Positions 50,001-63,185 of a DNA stretch of 64,000 nt are shown one piece after another. Numbering within the stretch: position 1 is the stretch's first letter; each line of letters begins with the position of its first letter. The position numbers and the translations under genes are program-made. The notes beneath the pieces were generated by a model that saw nothing but the letters and a program-made list of their open reading frames with translations, was not told the DNA's origin and did not search any database. The stretch is from Burhinus oedicnemus (lineage: Eukaryota > Chordata > Aves > Charadriiformes > Burhinidae). The stretch lies in contig VFFE01009164.1 in NCBI GenBank assembly GCA_008921705.1, forward strand, positions 455,075 through 519,074, in the 5' to 3' direction.

Positions 50001-52772
50001 CAAAGATTTAGTTTCTGTGAAGTTACATTTGCTAAATCTTTTGGCTTATCAATTTTAAGTCTCTTTACGTCTTTACTGTAACCCGACAAATGCTTTCATT
50101 TGAGTGGCAAGCACTGCACTTAAAGATGAAGGCTCTGTTATCTTCTTTCTCCGCACCTTAAGATCTCAAGAGACAGTCATCAAATTCAGCACTCAAGACT
50201 TCTCACCAAAGCCGCTACAGTTTTTTACATAAACACTAGTTAGGACTAAACGGTTTCATTGTAAAATTCCAGTTAGTTGGTTTCTCAGCTGCTATGAAAG
50301 AACTGTGCTCCACTGAGTGAAGCTTATTTTCATACCCTATGAAAACAGACACCACACAGCTATGAATGTATTCTCTTACAATATAAGCATGTTCAAACAG
50401 ATATTTAATTTATCATACCAAATCTATGTTCACAAGGATTTTACTTTGAACTTGTACTGGTCAAAATACTTTCTAGTGATGAAATTCAGACCTGGGGCTG
50501 GGTTAGCCCATATTCTGTTCTAATTGCTCTGCACATTTTGGGGGAAATAGATATATGTGTAGAAAGTGGAATTACTTTTCATTGAAAGATTCATTAGGTA
50601 TACTGCAAATATACAGAAATGATAGCTTTTTCAGATAATTAATAATTTTTAACTTTTTAGATAAATAGTATGTTGGGAGTAAAAGTTCGTAGAAAAATTC
50701 TGGAAATAAGTCTGACACAATTGGATATCTTATCACTAGTCCTGGGAGGGCCATTTTTCCAGACTCACCCAAATCCATATTGCAGGGTGTAGCTTCAATG
50801 ATTTTGTGATGGATATGAAAACGTGATGATCACAAAAAATGCTTTATGGTACAAGGAAATCCACATCTGATCTATTGGATGAGGAACAAGTTTTATCTTC
50901 CAAAGAACAGTTTAATGAAGAGGACTCCCTTCCCTGAGAATATTTCAGTCATCAGCATTTTCTCGTTTAGATCTAATTTTTGAAACACTTTCAAGGAATG
51001 TAGCTTTAACTGTTGCATCTGTTATTCTCCCTGTGATGACATTAATGTCATGCATCAATTAGCAATGATACATTATTTGTGTAGAAAACAGCTTTAATCT
51101 ACAGTTTATGCCTACGACTAGACCATGGGACTCAAGGGAATACAGAGGTGGATAAATGAATGATCTTATATGTAACCTGGTGGTGACACATCTATTCTCC
51201 ATATGCAGAATGGCTGTATGCATGATCACACATTTTTATGGGCAGTACATGCAACCATTTGTTTGTTTATTGGGAAGATATGAGTATAAGCAGCAACAAA
51301 AACATTTTTAGATCAACGTATTCAACTGAATGCATTCATAAATAGAAAAACTGAATTCAGCTTAAAATGAATAAACAACAACAAGCAAACAAGAGAAATT
51401 CAAGGCAAACAGTGAAACTGTTACAACCTTAATTCCTAGTGTATCTGCTCCTTCAGCGTGTATCTGAAATGGTAAATGTCTCCTAAAACAGGAATGACTG
51501 AGGCTGCCATCTTCCAGGTGCAAATGTCCATTGAAGAATCAAGCACGCAGTATTTTCACAAGCACTTTGCATAAGCTGCTTTCTTATATATGACTTGTAA
51601 TCCATAAGAACTGTTAAATTAACAAAGTAGAAAAGGCAAAACTCCAAGCCATTTCTGAGTAGAAAAAGAGAAACCTCTATTTCTGTGGGCTTCACTGTCT
51701 ACAGCTGAGCTTTCAGATGTCTAAGCTCTGACTGAAGCTTACCCCGGGCTTGAGGCATTTGCAACATGTCACTCCATGTTGACTCTCTGATGTCTAATAA
51801 GATACACTAAAGTTTTCTCCTGCCCAGCTCACCTGGCAAGGACAGAAGGGAAGAAACATTGTCAGTAGACTAAGGCTAGTACACACAAAGGCTTTGTTAA
51901 CAATGTCAGGTGCTTAAAAGTTACGCTAACTCCTGGTCCTAAAAGGGCAACTCATTCCAGCGTGGTCTCATTGTGAGTAGGATTCATGTGATGTAAACAG
52001 ACACTCTCATAGCTCTGGAGACTTGGAAAATTATCTCAAATACACTGGACCTACCTGAAATAAAGTTCTGCTTAATTATAGCAAAAGTAGATAAATACAT
52101 TAAATGACAGAATCCTATGTGCTACATTCCTTTTGGCAAATAACCACTGTTTTGACGCAGCTCCACAGTTACTCTTTCACAGCTCAGAGAAGATAGAAGC
52201 TAAGAAGCCAAATCCACCAGATCCTGTTCTTTTGGAGCTTGGAAATGATTAGCAGTAGGATCCACATATTTTCATCCATATGTAGAATTCAGGGACTTTG
52301 ACATGTCATCTAATGGTTGAACTTCAGAGTGTCAGAAAAGAGACCCAGATCCAGTTTACACTAACTGTGGGATGGCACAGGTAAAAATGGAATGTCAGCA
52401 GATTTTATAATTTGGCAAATGTGATTTTAGTCCTAGTGCTCCATAATATGCACAGATAATATGACTTGTCTTCAATGTAAGATTAACATTGAGTCAATAA
52501 AGTGAAAAATATCTTACCGAATATGCAAAATCTAAGGAAATATGCTAGAACATGCAGCCTTTATATTCTCTCTTGATTGGAGGATTAAAGCCTTCAGAGT
52601 ATGACTTGAGTTCTTTAAGGAATATAATTATGAAAATGCTGTTACTTGGACTGTGTTGTAAAAATGCACATATTCCAGGAATAAAGAGAATTTTAAAGGC
52701 AGGTGTGGCATGAAACCAGAAGAGTGCAAGTTGTTCCAGATGTACATTTACTACTAAACAATCACATCACAT

Positions 52773-52804
52773 AAAAGTAATAAATTATAAAAGTGATAAA
52801 TTAT
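52773..52804. repeat. 16-bp tandem duplication
   Basis: Two adjacent copies of AAAAGTAATAAATTAT / AAAAGTGATAAATTAT with one mismatch, in AT-rich intronic DNA. Confidence 0.8.
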
Positions 52805-55697
52805 AATAATTTTTGTTATATCAAAGATTAGTAACTTTATAAAACACAAAAATAAAGTCATTGTTTATAGCCCCCCTCAAAAACATTCCTTTATTTGCAT
52901 CATCCCAAAGTACTTTTTGCAGAAACTTTACCATATTTTTAGAAGTATATTTTAAAATTAAATTAAAGTGGGGAAATGATCGAGTAGCTCAAAAATGGGC
53001 TAGGAGACTTCAGAGAAATGGAAGAGCCTAATTAAAGGACAATACAAAGACCCTGAACACAGAGCGATGCAAGAGGGCAGACAAAAAAGGAGTTCAAGTT
53101 ACCAGGGCTCCTACCAAGACTATGTTACTATATTCTAAGACTACAATTTATCTTAACAGAATCACAATGCTGGAAACCCATAGTTTATACAAGAAACATT
53201 ATTATCGGGTTTAGGTAGTAGTCACCAAATTTCTAGGTTTTGAGGGTTTTGCGCAGGATCACAGACGTGACAAAAAGTGAGGGGTTTGAGTCACGTGCAG
53301 GTAAAGGGAAGGGATAAACACCACCAGGAGAATCACAGGAGTCTCTATTTTGTTTAAGAGCCCATTCAAATGAGAGATGTTCCAACACCACCCCCCACCC
53401 CTCCCCTTACCCATAACATGTGAATCTGTGACAAAAAAACCCACACATGAATATGCCGGTAAATGGAAACATTAAAATCAGCATTTATCACTTGCTATTA
53501 CTGCTGTGCTTGTGTGTCAGAACAAGAATTAACTGAAGATGCTACTCTGTGGTGGAGATTGGCAAATGTCACCATTCACAAGAGTAGCATTCTTCTAAAA
53601 TTTATAAGATAATTCTTGGTCTCGTTTAACTAAGAAGTACTTTTCCTTGAAATTTTAATAAATGGTACTTTAAATAACTGTTACAGATGTTAATAAAGCC
53701 AGAATCCCACTCAAGGCAGAGCAGCCTGCTTACTCTGACCTGTGCTGTGTAAGGCAAAGAATCTGACTCACTAATCCTTGCCTCAAGCACAGAAGTTTTT
53801 GGGAGAGATAGACAGTAGCTACCGATGCAAGGAGCTGCAGAAGTTGTGTTGTTAAGTTGCTAGGGATCATAACATCTTTATTAGCAATTAGTACTCTCTT
53901 CGTTTCACACAGATTTATAATTCAAGGTGCAGAACACTGTCCCAGCTATGTGTTTCCATTACCCAAGAGCAAATCAGCAATGCAAACAAGAATACAGAAT
54001 TCAAGACAATATTGAACAAAAAGCCAAATTCAAAGCCCAGCAAAAGAGGTTGCCAAGAAAGTATGCTAGATTCACAGAAGCATCATACCAGCAAAAATCA
54101 CTAATACCACTGGTCATAAAAAGACAAAACCCCAACCTACCCATATCATTAAAACTGAGTTAGTATGGTTGAGCACCCTTTTGAAACCTTCACGTGACAT
54201 AACCTTTTAAATCATTTTAAATACTCAGGGCAGCCTGAGTGTTTCAACAACTTACCATGCAGCCCATTGATAAGCATGCAGCACTCTAACAATACATGCT
54301 GCTTAGGGACTGATAATTCCTTAGTGTCTCCTGTGGCATAAAATACCCATTTAGAGACTGCAAGTGGGCACCGAGATGAACACATAAACACATCCAAGTG
54401 AAATATCCTCAGCCAGGTTCTCAGAGCTAGGTACGTAGAAGTAGACTTCTAGGTCCTTTACTGTGAGCTGAAGAGTAATTTCTCACTAGATATGATTGAT
54501 CCTTGAAATAAAATGTACTCTTCTGACCCTTAAAAAGTGTTTTGGTTTCTATCCTTCTCCAGAGCTGAGGGAAGACTTGGAGAGTCTCTTTGCCTCCCTA
54601 CACCTCACTGTTTCTAAACAAAGCTGCAAAGCATGGGGCAAGTCGAAATTCCATTGTGTCTCAGAAATGTAGAATCGTTAAGACTACAAAGTAGTCTTCA
54701 AGGGAGCACAGGGCCATGGGGTAGGAGATAAAGACACTCTAGAATTAGTTTCTTTCATCTTCTCTCTGAAAGAGGAAGCAATTAAGAGCTTCTGTTCACT
54801 TTGTTCATGAGCACGCCTTCTGCCTGCCACCCTTCTCTTTCCTAAACATACATCACCTTCCAATGAAGGCTTGTTCCAGAACAATCCCAAGAAGCTCAAA
54901 TTAATTTGACAATTCACTTTCTTGCACGGTACATTTTAACCTGGATACTCTAGTGACCCAGTCAAGGGAAATAACATGTCGGTCTGCATCTGAATTCAGT
55001 AGCGCAGTCACTGATCCGGTCACGCAAAAAGTACAGAAAGAAGTGCCTTTGCATACCCCTCCACATCCTCTCTGGTTTTAATCAATGACAAACATGAAAC
55101 ACAAACCCAGCACACTTCTGTTTTCTTCCATTGTAATGGTGAGGGAATCAGTAAAGAGCAGACGGACAGCAGCTGGTACAAAAGGCCACCCCTGCTCATC
55201 AGCATGTAGCTACTCGGCTGTCCACAATTAAGATTCAACATGAAGGGATACTGAAGATTCCCCACAGCCACCATCAAGGACTTTCACCTCTGCACATACA
55301 AAATTTTCCAACTTCATTCAGAAGACACTAGTTTAATTCCTCCTAACATAATCAGCACAACAAATAAAACAACCAGCACTGTAGAACTTTCTCCTCAGGG
55401 ACAGTATAAGAGATCTAGCTCCCTCACAGACCATATCATGCTCTGTATAAACAGGAATAAAACTGGAATAACTCTGTTGGCTAGACTGGAGTTATTCCAA
55501 CAATACACTAATCAAAATGAGATCACAAGTTAGCTCAATATATACAAATAGTGACAGCTGCTCATTTCTATAGCAAAATATAGTAATTAATTATCATCAG
55601 AAATACAAGCAAAAGCAACACCTATGTATGATTCAATTACCCGCTTCCATGAAAATTACAGGTTCCTAATTCTCATTAATTCAACTCAGCTAAATGA

Positions 55698-56417
55698 ATG
55701 ACATCCAAGCAGCAAAGCCAGCAACAAAATACTATCTCAAAATCAATCACAGAAGCAACAGAAAATCCTACCCAGTTTTTTAAATTAAAACCCCCTGGGT
55801 TTAAACAGCTTTTTAAAAAAAGTTTTAAATATCTTCAATATAATATTAAAGAATATGATTTTCCTATCAGCAGTGTACATAACCATAAAATCAAAATCTT
55901 AAGTCACCAGCAACTCATTTTCTTTCCATTAAGGTGTTTTATGCAGGATCTCAGTCTTTTCTTACATAAAATTCAAGTAAGACAATCTAATACATCAGTA
56001 ATGTCCCCAAGATGGCCTCATATATGCAATGAATTAAGCACTCTCAAATATTTTATTTTTTCAAAGTGGCAAAGACTCACTACATCCCAATCATATTTCC
56101 CAGATGGTGTCATGAACCTCTTAACACTTCATTTCCATCATGTTCCATGTCTTGAGAAATCTGTTTTCAATCTTTCAAACACAAACAGGGCCTCCACCCT
56201 CTGTCCCCTGATGCTAGATTCAGCAGTCCCCAGCCAACATATTCTTCATATTCTTTTTAGGGTGAATAAATTCATCTCCTCCCTCATCAATCACATAGAA
56301 ACCTTCAATGACACATTCATGTTCTTCAAACTTCTTCATAAGTATATTATTTATGTCTTCTATGAAGAAATGGAGGATATGCATTCATCAGAAATAAGTA
56401 GCTCCGAGTCAGTCTAA
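55698..56417 (+). CDS. Hypothetical 239-aa open frame, antisense in an ST7 intron
   Basis: The longest open frame in the window apart from one artefact that crosses the gap. It starts MTSKQQSQQQ and ends with a serine/acidic tail, SSEISSSESV. It is rich in S, F, L, K and H, with no signal peptide, transmembrane helix or domain that I recognise. The start context is poor (T at -3, A at +4). A frame this long in AT-rich DNA is unlikely in any one place but can arise by compositional chance. It could be a pseudogene piece, part of an antisense transcript, or random. I lean towards non-coding. Confidence 0.15.
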   Translation: MTSKQQSQQQNTISKSITEATENPTQFFKLKPPGFKQLFKKSFKYLQYNIKEYDFPISSVHNHKIKILSHQQLIFFPLRCFMQDLSLFLHKIQVRQSNTSVMSPRWPHICNELSTLKYFIFSKWQRLTTSQSYFPDGVMNLLTLHFHHVPCLEKSVFNLSNTNRASTLCPLMLDSAVPSQHILHILFRVNKFISSLINHIETFNDTFMFFKLLHKYIIYVFYEEMEDMHSSEISSSESV

Positions 56418-58731
56418 GAAAAGTATCTGCAAAGCTGACTTGACCCTTCTCTTGCTCTCAGTGTACTGGAGTTGTGACCTAGAGATACTGCTGCTTTTTT
56501 TTTTTGCATCTAGGGACCTGCTAATTCTCAGCTTTGCTTGCTCACAACGAAGAGCTCTAGAGGCATTTGGCTAGTGTCTGTATGTGGAAAAATACAGAAT
56601 GCATTGATCTGAGTTGAAGCTCTAGAAGCTGAAATTCTATCTTTATAACTCCTTTGTCTTGCATCCAGTCCTTTCATTTTAGCAAAACGTTCCTATTGAG
56701 GAGAGTGTTTTCCGTCCTTCAAGTGTCTAACAAACAATGACTTTGGGTCTCCCTGTCATTGTTGCTTTTTGAGATCCACATTGTACTTAACTTCAACAAC
56801 ACACAATTTTCTCTTGAGTGACAGAATAAGCCATTCATTATTATCAAAGCATTCTGGGTGTCACTTTGCATAAGAAACCTAGGACTAGATAGACCACCCA
56901 AGTCCCTGAATCCAGTGCTCTGCATACACAATTAACCATACACATTGACATGAGCAGAAGAAGGCTTCACAGAGTATCTGTTCCACATCGCCCTATCTAC
57001 AAATCACAAAACACATTCAGCAGCCCATAGTAAGCTCCAGAAGTTGCCATAATTATGATGTGTGACATTTGAATGTGAAATTCAAACTTTTATCTTTTTT
57101 ATATATTAATGCCAGAACTTAGCATTCCAATGTTTGTCCCCAAACATCTCAGTATTTGTCCCAGAGTGCCTGTGTAACAAAATTCATGAAGAATCAGTGG
57201 AGCTGGCTGGGCTGAAAACAACGTTTTTGAAATCAACATTCTCCCAGCTGACCACAAGACTACAAAAACAGGTCTTTCTTCCTCATCCCTCTTTCTCACA
57301 GTCCTAGACGTACAATGGCTGGGTTTTTGACAAGTTCTTTTTCAACACCTCTGTCTGGGAGCCTAGTGATTCTGGGGAGTGAGAGCTGTGTGCCTGAAAA
57401 ACCCCAGCTAGAGACAGGAAACAAAGTTACTCACCACTTGCCATCTGGTACATTATTTAGGATTATGATCTGCATTATTATGATGAGGTCTGCTCAATGT
57501 TTTAAAAAAATATTCATGAGTGCCCCAGTTCCAGGAGAAGATGCTGGGTGCTGGATTCCAATCCAGCAGGCATACTTCCCTACTACTGTTGATGCAAGTG
57601 CCTAAGCTCCAGAGAAAGTCACTTGCCTTTTTACATCATAATTCCCACTGACTTGCAGCAAGAATTTCCCTTTTCACTAGGCAGGTTTTGGGACCATTCA
57701 TCTGAGCTGCCTAAAGTACACTTTACAGGTGCTTCATTCTGGTCTGGGAATCCATTTTGTGCATTTAAACTCTAGGTCCTTCAGCTTAACTTGCAGAACT
57801 CTTTATCTTGCCAGATCCATCTCTACCTCACTTTTGTGGGAGCTGGAAAATGAAGTGTAAGAAAGGAGAACACAGGAAACCAGTAAGCAGTTCTACCATC
57901 ATCTGCCCAGAGCTCTAGGGCTCCATTTCTCTTTCTGTCACAGACTTGCTGCCTTGGGTGAGGCAAGCCACCTCCTCAAAGAATTGTGTTCCTAATCTGC
58001 ATTCAGGGGATCTCACCTGAAGAAATGCTGGGCATTTGCAGCTATGTCTAAACTTGAGCATTTTACATACCTGAAACATATACAGTGCCTTGTGTGGACA
58101 GCTGCCCCTCCTGCCATCCCCAAAACAGCTATTGTTTGGTGTTTCAAATTTGTAGCTTTGTAGCTTACTGACTTATGACTAGCATTGGTAGCTCCTCTAC
58201 CTACAAAACAGGGATATAATCATCCCCCATTTCAGAGGGAAATCAGTTCATTATAGATTAATTACTTGGGTTTGACTTCTCAGTAATAGGCTTTGCATGA
58301 ATAAATAATACTGACCTCAGGTCTGAATAGTGTGATGTAAACAATGCACAGAGCCAAACTGCAGCTTTGCAAGGAGGAAACAGAATACTTAAGACCTGTT
58401 TATTGTTAGCAGCATTCATTACATCCTTCAGAAAAAAATTTATGTGACTTCGTGATCAAATAATTAAAGACTGCACTCCGTTGCACATGTACCAGGACAG
58501 GAAATTCAGTCTGTATGGGCAACCATCCATCTGGTATTTTACGACTTCATAGTGTTGCTTTCGCAATGTTACAAATGATCTCTTCACTTAACGTTTATGT
58601 ACATTACACATACAAAATTACTATCAGCAGTGCTGCATGCAGCAGGAATGGATGCTAACTTGTAAGCAAATGCATATAATTTCTATGCTACTATTATCTA
58701 AGTATCACATGTGAAACAAATCCAAACTCAC

Positions 58732-58829
58732 ATCTCTCATCATTTTCACTGCTTCCCTGGTCCTTCCCAGCTTTCTTGCACACATTGCCAGCCTTCTCTT
58801 AATATAAACTAAAACATTGGTGTCCCTTC
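58732..58829 (-). CDS. ST7: ST7 coding exon
   Basis: A 98-bp exon encoding (R)[19 protein letters not shown], then [13 protein letters not shown]. Two bases complete an arginine codon (phase 1) and the end is in phase 0. The acceptor is CTTGTACAG and the donor GTGAGT. It is a basic, helical segment well conserved in the ST7 family. Confidence 0.96.
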
Positions 58830-61800
58830 CTGTACAAGAGGAAAAAGAAACAGCATTAAGATAAAAAAGATAAAACAAAGGTTCATTTAATATTCCAACA
58901 CAAAAGGAAACAGTTTTCTTGCCATTTTTTGTTATTGGCTATCATCAATGCTTTCACAATAATTTTAATAAAAATTTATCAAATTCTGCTGATTTAGATG
59001 TGGCATAACATCACTGAAATCAGTGGAATTACTCCAGATGTATAGTGGTATAAATAAAGACCCATGGTTTGACCTTACGCCTATGAAATATAAGCAGATC
59101 TGAAGGTACAGAGAATGCTATAGGGTATAGAACATCAAGTAATCAAGTGAGGCAAGGAGAACGCCAACGAAGTTAACATTGGCACAAAACTCTGTGGTCA
59201 CACACACAGCATTAAATAACTTACCAGTTCACATACATGGTTAAGACAAGGGCATCCATGAAAATGCACATTATGTCCTGCCTTTTTTGTAAGTTACGAG
59301 GTACACACTTGTTAACAGGAAATGCAGCAAAACAATTCCTCATCCTCTAACAGTCTTTTACCTTAATGATTAGAAGGAAAGAAGTATACCCTGATCTTTC
59401 TGTTTACAGAGCCTTTACTTGTTATCCAGTTATCATCAAATTCCTCACACTGCTAATTATGGATGGCAAATTAACACATTTCAGATATGGCAGTCCTATG
59501 TGCTGTAAGATGCCCTAACAGCAAAAATGACAGAAACTAGGCAGCTGCAATAATTATTCTCCTGGAGAATTCTTACTTGCTTCATTTCTTATTCTCTTCC
59601 CTATAATTCCAATGTGAACTCTTAACATGCTTCTGGACCAAGAGGAAATGTGCGGACAGCTAATCATCTATAAAATTACCATATTGTGAAAATATAAGAC
59701 ACCTGCTACAAATTATCTTTGTGTACGGTATGCAGTCTGTAAAGATTTAGCTTGTTCCTAACATTTTCAAGTCTTTCATAATAAGAACAAGATGTGCACT
59801 GAAAACCTTCCAAGTACCTACAAATTGTTTTAAAGCTGCGATTACAATTTTCAGATAGATTAAGGAGCAGGTTGAAAGGTCTGACTTCAGAAGAAAAAAT
59901 AAATAAGAGAGGGAAGAAATTTTTTTAGCTGTATTTTATATTATGTAATTCCTTATCTCTGTAATGATTCCTATATATTTAATAAACAATTTATTAGTTA
60001 GATCTGTTTCAACATGTTTATGTAGTGTAACTAAGAGGTATACATTTCAGGCCAAGCTTCTTTTCAGTCCTTTCAGAAGGAATTGTCAAAAGGCATTTAC
60101 TTACTATGAAATCAAGATAACCTTTCAGGCCAAAATTTTCTGAGGTGACTAATGATTTGGGGTGACTAACATGAGCCACCTTAAAAAGAAGATTGCCTGC
60201 ACCTCCTGTAAACTAGCACCTTTGGGAAGAGGTTAAGTTGGGTACTTAGAGTCATTATATACTCTTAAAATTCATGGTCTAACATAAAACACTGTATGAA
60301 GGAGATGGAACACATGAATAAACAGAAATATAGAGCAATATGCTGTTGTTCAAGAAATTACATAGTGTTCTTCACCTGTAAAAGATGAAATGCCCACTTT
60401 TCATCCTGAAGTCAACTTTAAGGACCAGAAATAGAATGCCAGACATCTCAGAACCATGGAGTAACTGCAACACGTCTGTGGTCTTTCCTCTCTAAAGAGA
60501 GCTGAGCTCTCCACCTTTGTAAACCATGAAGTCGTCCAGCATATAATCAGGAGAATCCTGCTTGAAGCCCCTGTGTCCAAGGCACCATCCAAGGCTAGAA
60601 CTTCTCTAACTTCTGTGGGTGCACACTGACACTATGAAGGGCAGGCTAGGCAGTGTAGAGAAGTGTGACTATCCAGCCCCTCCTGAAGCCAGTCAGAGCT
60701 GGCAGTCACTTTTCAGCCCCTCCTGCTCTGTGACAACGCAATTAATTTTGTGATTCAACTGTTTGCTTCCTCTGCTGTAGTCCTGAAGGTTCAGTAATAC
60801 CGAAGGTGCCAAATGACAGTAACCATCTAGCATACATAGGTTACAAAAATATCATACTTATATTTGCCTGCACAAACTTAACTAGGTTATCTTGGACAAA
60901 AGCATCATGACACTGTTTAACTACTCTTCTTGTGTATTTTTCATAGAACTGCTGTCGTTTTCTGTGCTCAGAATGGATCGAGTGCACAAATTAAGGTTTC
61001 ACAGACAACCATAAGCCTGTTAGAGCCTGAAAATTGCTTCAAGGGCTCAGCTGCTCTATATTTTTATTTTCTCCAAAAATAAGCAAATCATCCTAAATAT
61101 CATTTTATAACCAACAAATGTTTAAAATACTACCCCCAAGCTTTATAAAACCTCAGGTTTTCAGGTATAGACTTGTGTACACTTTTGAAACCAGAGATTG
61201 TAGACAATTTCACTATGTACAATTTTTATCAGCAATCTTCAAATTATGTGAGATAGCCAGAGGCTGTGAATTCAGGTACTGAGAAACCCAAAGATGCTCA
61301 AAGTATGTTAGTGCTTGTACTTATGTAATTAATTGGTATTATTTTTGCCCGAGGTAGTCACTGTAGACTAGAAATAACCTTGACTGTTTGCTTTATTTAT
61401 CTTTTTGTTCGTTTACTGGCAGTGAACCCTCATGTATTTTCTTAGGTTTAAGAAGCATCTAATAAATATCACAGCAGCTAAATCTACTTATTCAAAACTT
61501 AAAAAAACCCAACAACTAGACTTTCAATTAGAGCACTGTATTATTCCAGTTGTGACCTTTCTTAATCTATGCATTACATTACAATGTAACTTTTCAAATG
61601 TCACACGGGTTAATGGGTCTCATTAACTTTTACACAGAACAATGTGGTGTACATATTTACCCTCACAACTGATAGAAAAAAATGGGCAAAGCATCACTTC
61701 ACTTCTATTTCCATAATGCTTTACTGCCTTTTCACAACATGAGCCATGTTTTCAAAATGGCTAAAGGCACTTCAGTGCAAATTCCTAAAACAGCATCCAG

Positions 61801-62100
61801 CATTTTCTGAATATCAGATCTCTTTTGGCTCTGCTACCTTTTCTTTTCTGTTAAGTACACGCTACAATATTTTCTGCCATGACAAAGAAAAGGTGCATCT
61901 GTAATCTGAGCATTGCTAGCTCAGCAGCAGAATCAAGTAAAAACACTGAAACAGAATAGTCTGGCTCTAAGTCCATATTCCAGCCGATGTTAAATACTGA
62001 GTACATAGTTCTGAGAGTGGGAAAAAAAACCCCAAAACCCAAAGAATTCCCTGGAACTTCTATCCCTTTAGAAATGGTTATTCCCTCCAAAGAAACTTAC
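58830..62100 (-). other. ST7: ST7 intron
   Basis: A 3.3-kb AT-rich intron. No repeat family, exon or RNA gene was recognised. Confidence 0.8.
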
Positions 62101-62255
62101 TGTGTTGGGCTTCATACTGGGCACCATGGTGCTGTAACTGCTGACTGCGCCTGTAACAGCCCTCTCCAGCTTTCAGAGCTTGCTTGAACAGCTTCTCTGC
62201 TTCAACAATTGTTGTCGCTTCCTCTTCGGCCAAGAGAATATAGGCAGTAGCACAC
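62101..62255 (-). CDS. ST7: ST7 coding exon (most 5' in the window)
   Basis: A 155-bp exon encoding (K)CATAYILLAEEEATTIVEA, EKLFKQALKAGEGCYRRSQQ and LQHHGAQYEAQH, plus one base of an arginine codon. The acceptor is TTTTTGCAG and the donor GTAAGT. One base completes a lysine codon from an upstream exon that is not in the window. The sequence forms a TPR-like helical repeat (YILLAEEEA...AEKLFKQAL). It differs from the human sequence I remember at only a few positions, and that comparison is from memory. Confidence 0.97.
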
Positions 62256-62679
62256 CTGCAAAAATATCAGAGGAAAAAACATGAGAAAGTTGCATGAAGT
62301 AAAAGCTATACAAAGACATGCAGACTGGCAAGGATATACCAAATACAGAGGCAATGGAGTTTTGTCCATATACCTTTCTGATGAACTATTCTGATAAATA
62401 AATATTCTGGCAACCAGATCACAACTCTCATTTGTAGGTACTGTATCAATCAGCCATTTGAGCAAACCTACTGACAACTGCCCCAGAAAGTAAAGCACTG
62501 TCTCACTAAGCAGTCATGGCCTACATCACTAAAACTCCTTCTAGAAACCAAGACTAGTTTTATGCACTATCGTTTTAACACAAAATGTCTCCATTACTGT
62601 ATTGGTATGAAAAGAATCCATAGACCTATAACACTTGCCATACACAAAGAACACATTATGAATGTAATTGTAGAGATGG

Positions 62680-62710
62680 AAAAAAAAAAAATCCCCCCCC
62701 CAAAAAAAAA
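62680..62710. repeat. A12-T-C9-A9 homopolymer cluster
   Basis: Adjacent poly(A), poly(C) and poly(A) runs. The lengths are likely unreliable. Confidence 0.8.
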
Positions 62711-63185
62711 GAAAAAACAACAGGAAAGCAGCTTTAGGAATACACAGAAAGGTGAAATGTGTGGTGGGAGTGACCTCACCCAGCTTTTAGCTCTCTAATT
62801 TAGATCTCCTAACTACCTGTGCCACTCCGCCTCCATCAAGGAGAATCTTCACAAAGCTATTCTTTTCACATGTTTAAACACCTCTCTAAGAATAGGGTGA
62901 ACTACTGAGTGGAGGTGCTTCTCTCATTGACTACAGAGTGCGCCCAGGCAACTACTTTAAACTCGATGATCACATTTTTAGCTGCTGAAGTTAGGTAGGA
63001 TATAGCCTGTTGGCTTCTTCCCAAAAGAAAGCAGACTGCTGATAAGATTCTTCTTCATACAGAAATAGAATTGGGTTGCAGCTGCCTCTAGCTGTGTTTC
63101 ACAAAGTCATCAGCTGAGGAACAGGAAACAACTGGTCCAGGTGAAGAAGAGACTCCAGGCACCTGTACTTGCTGTGGGCCACCCA

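Larger units (their letters stand above)
47071..58731 (-). other. ST7: ST7 intron (11.7 kb)
   Basis: The largest complete intron in the window. It contains a 16-bp tandem duplication (52773-52804), a short TA repeat near 48638-48647, a doubled TGTGAGCC near 49800-49816, and an antisense 239-codon open frame (55698-56417). No named transposon family was recognised. Confidence 0.75.
11838..62255 (-). other. ST7: ST7 gene, 3' part (nine coding exons)
   Basis: Nine - strand exons encode one continuous reading frame of 1024 coding bases, about 340 residues plus TGA, with no internal stop. Exon lengths in transcript order are 155, 98, 115, 73, 103, 151, 93, 140 and 96 (coding part). Intron phases are 1, 0, 1, 2, 0, 1, 1 and 0. 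Every junction has GT and AG. ST7 is a conserved, predicted multi-pass membrane protein proposed as a tumour suppressor (it is unrelated to LRP12, which was once also called ST7). Its biochemical role is not well established. The N-terminal exons lie past the right edge. Identity rests on remembered vertebrate ST7 sequence and on convergence with WNT2. The paralogue ST7L is less likely because the neighbour is WNT2 rather than WNT2B. Confidence 0.95.
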
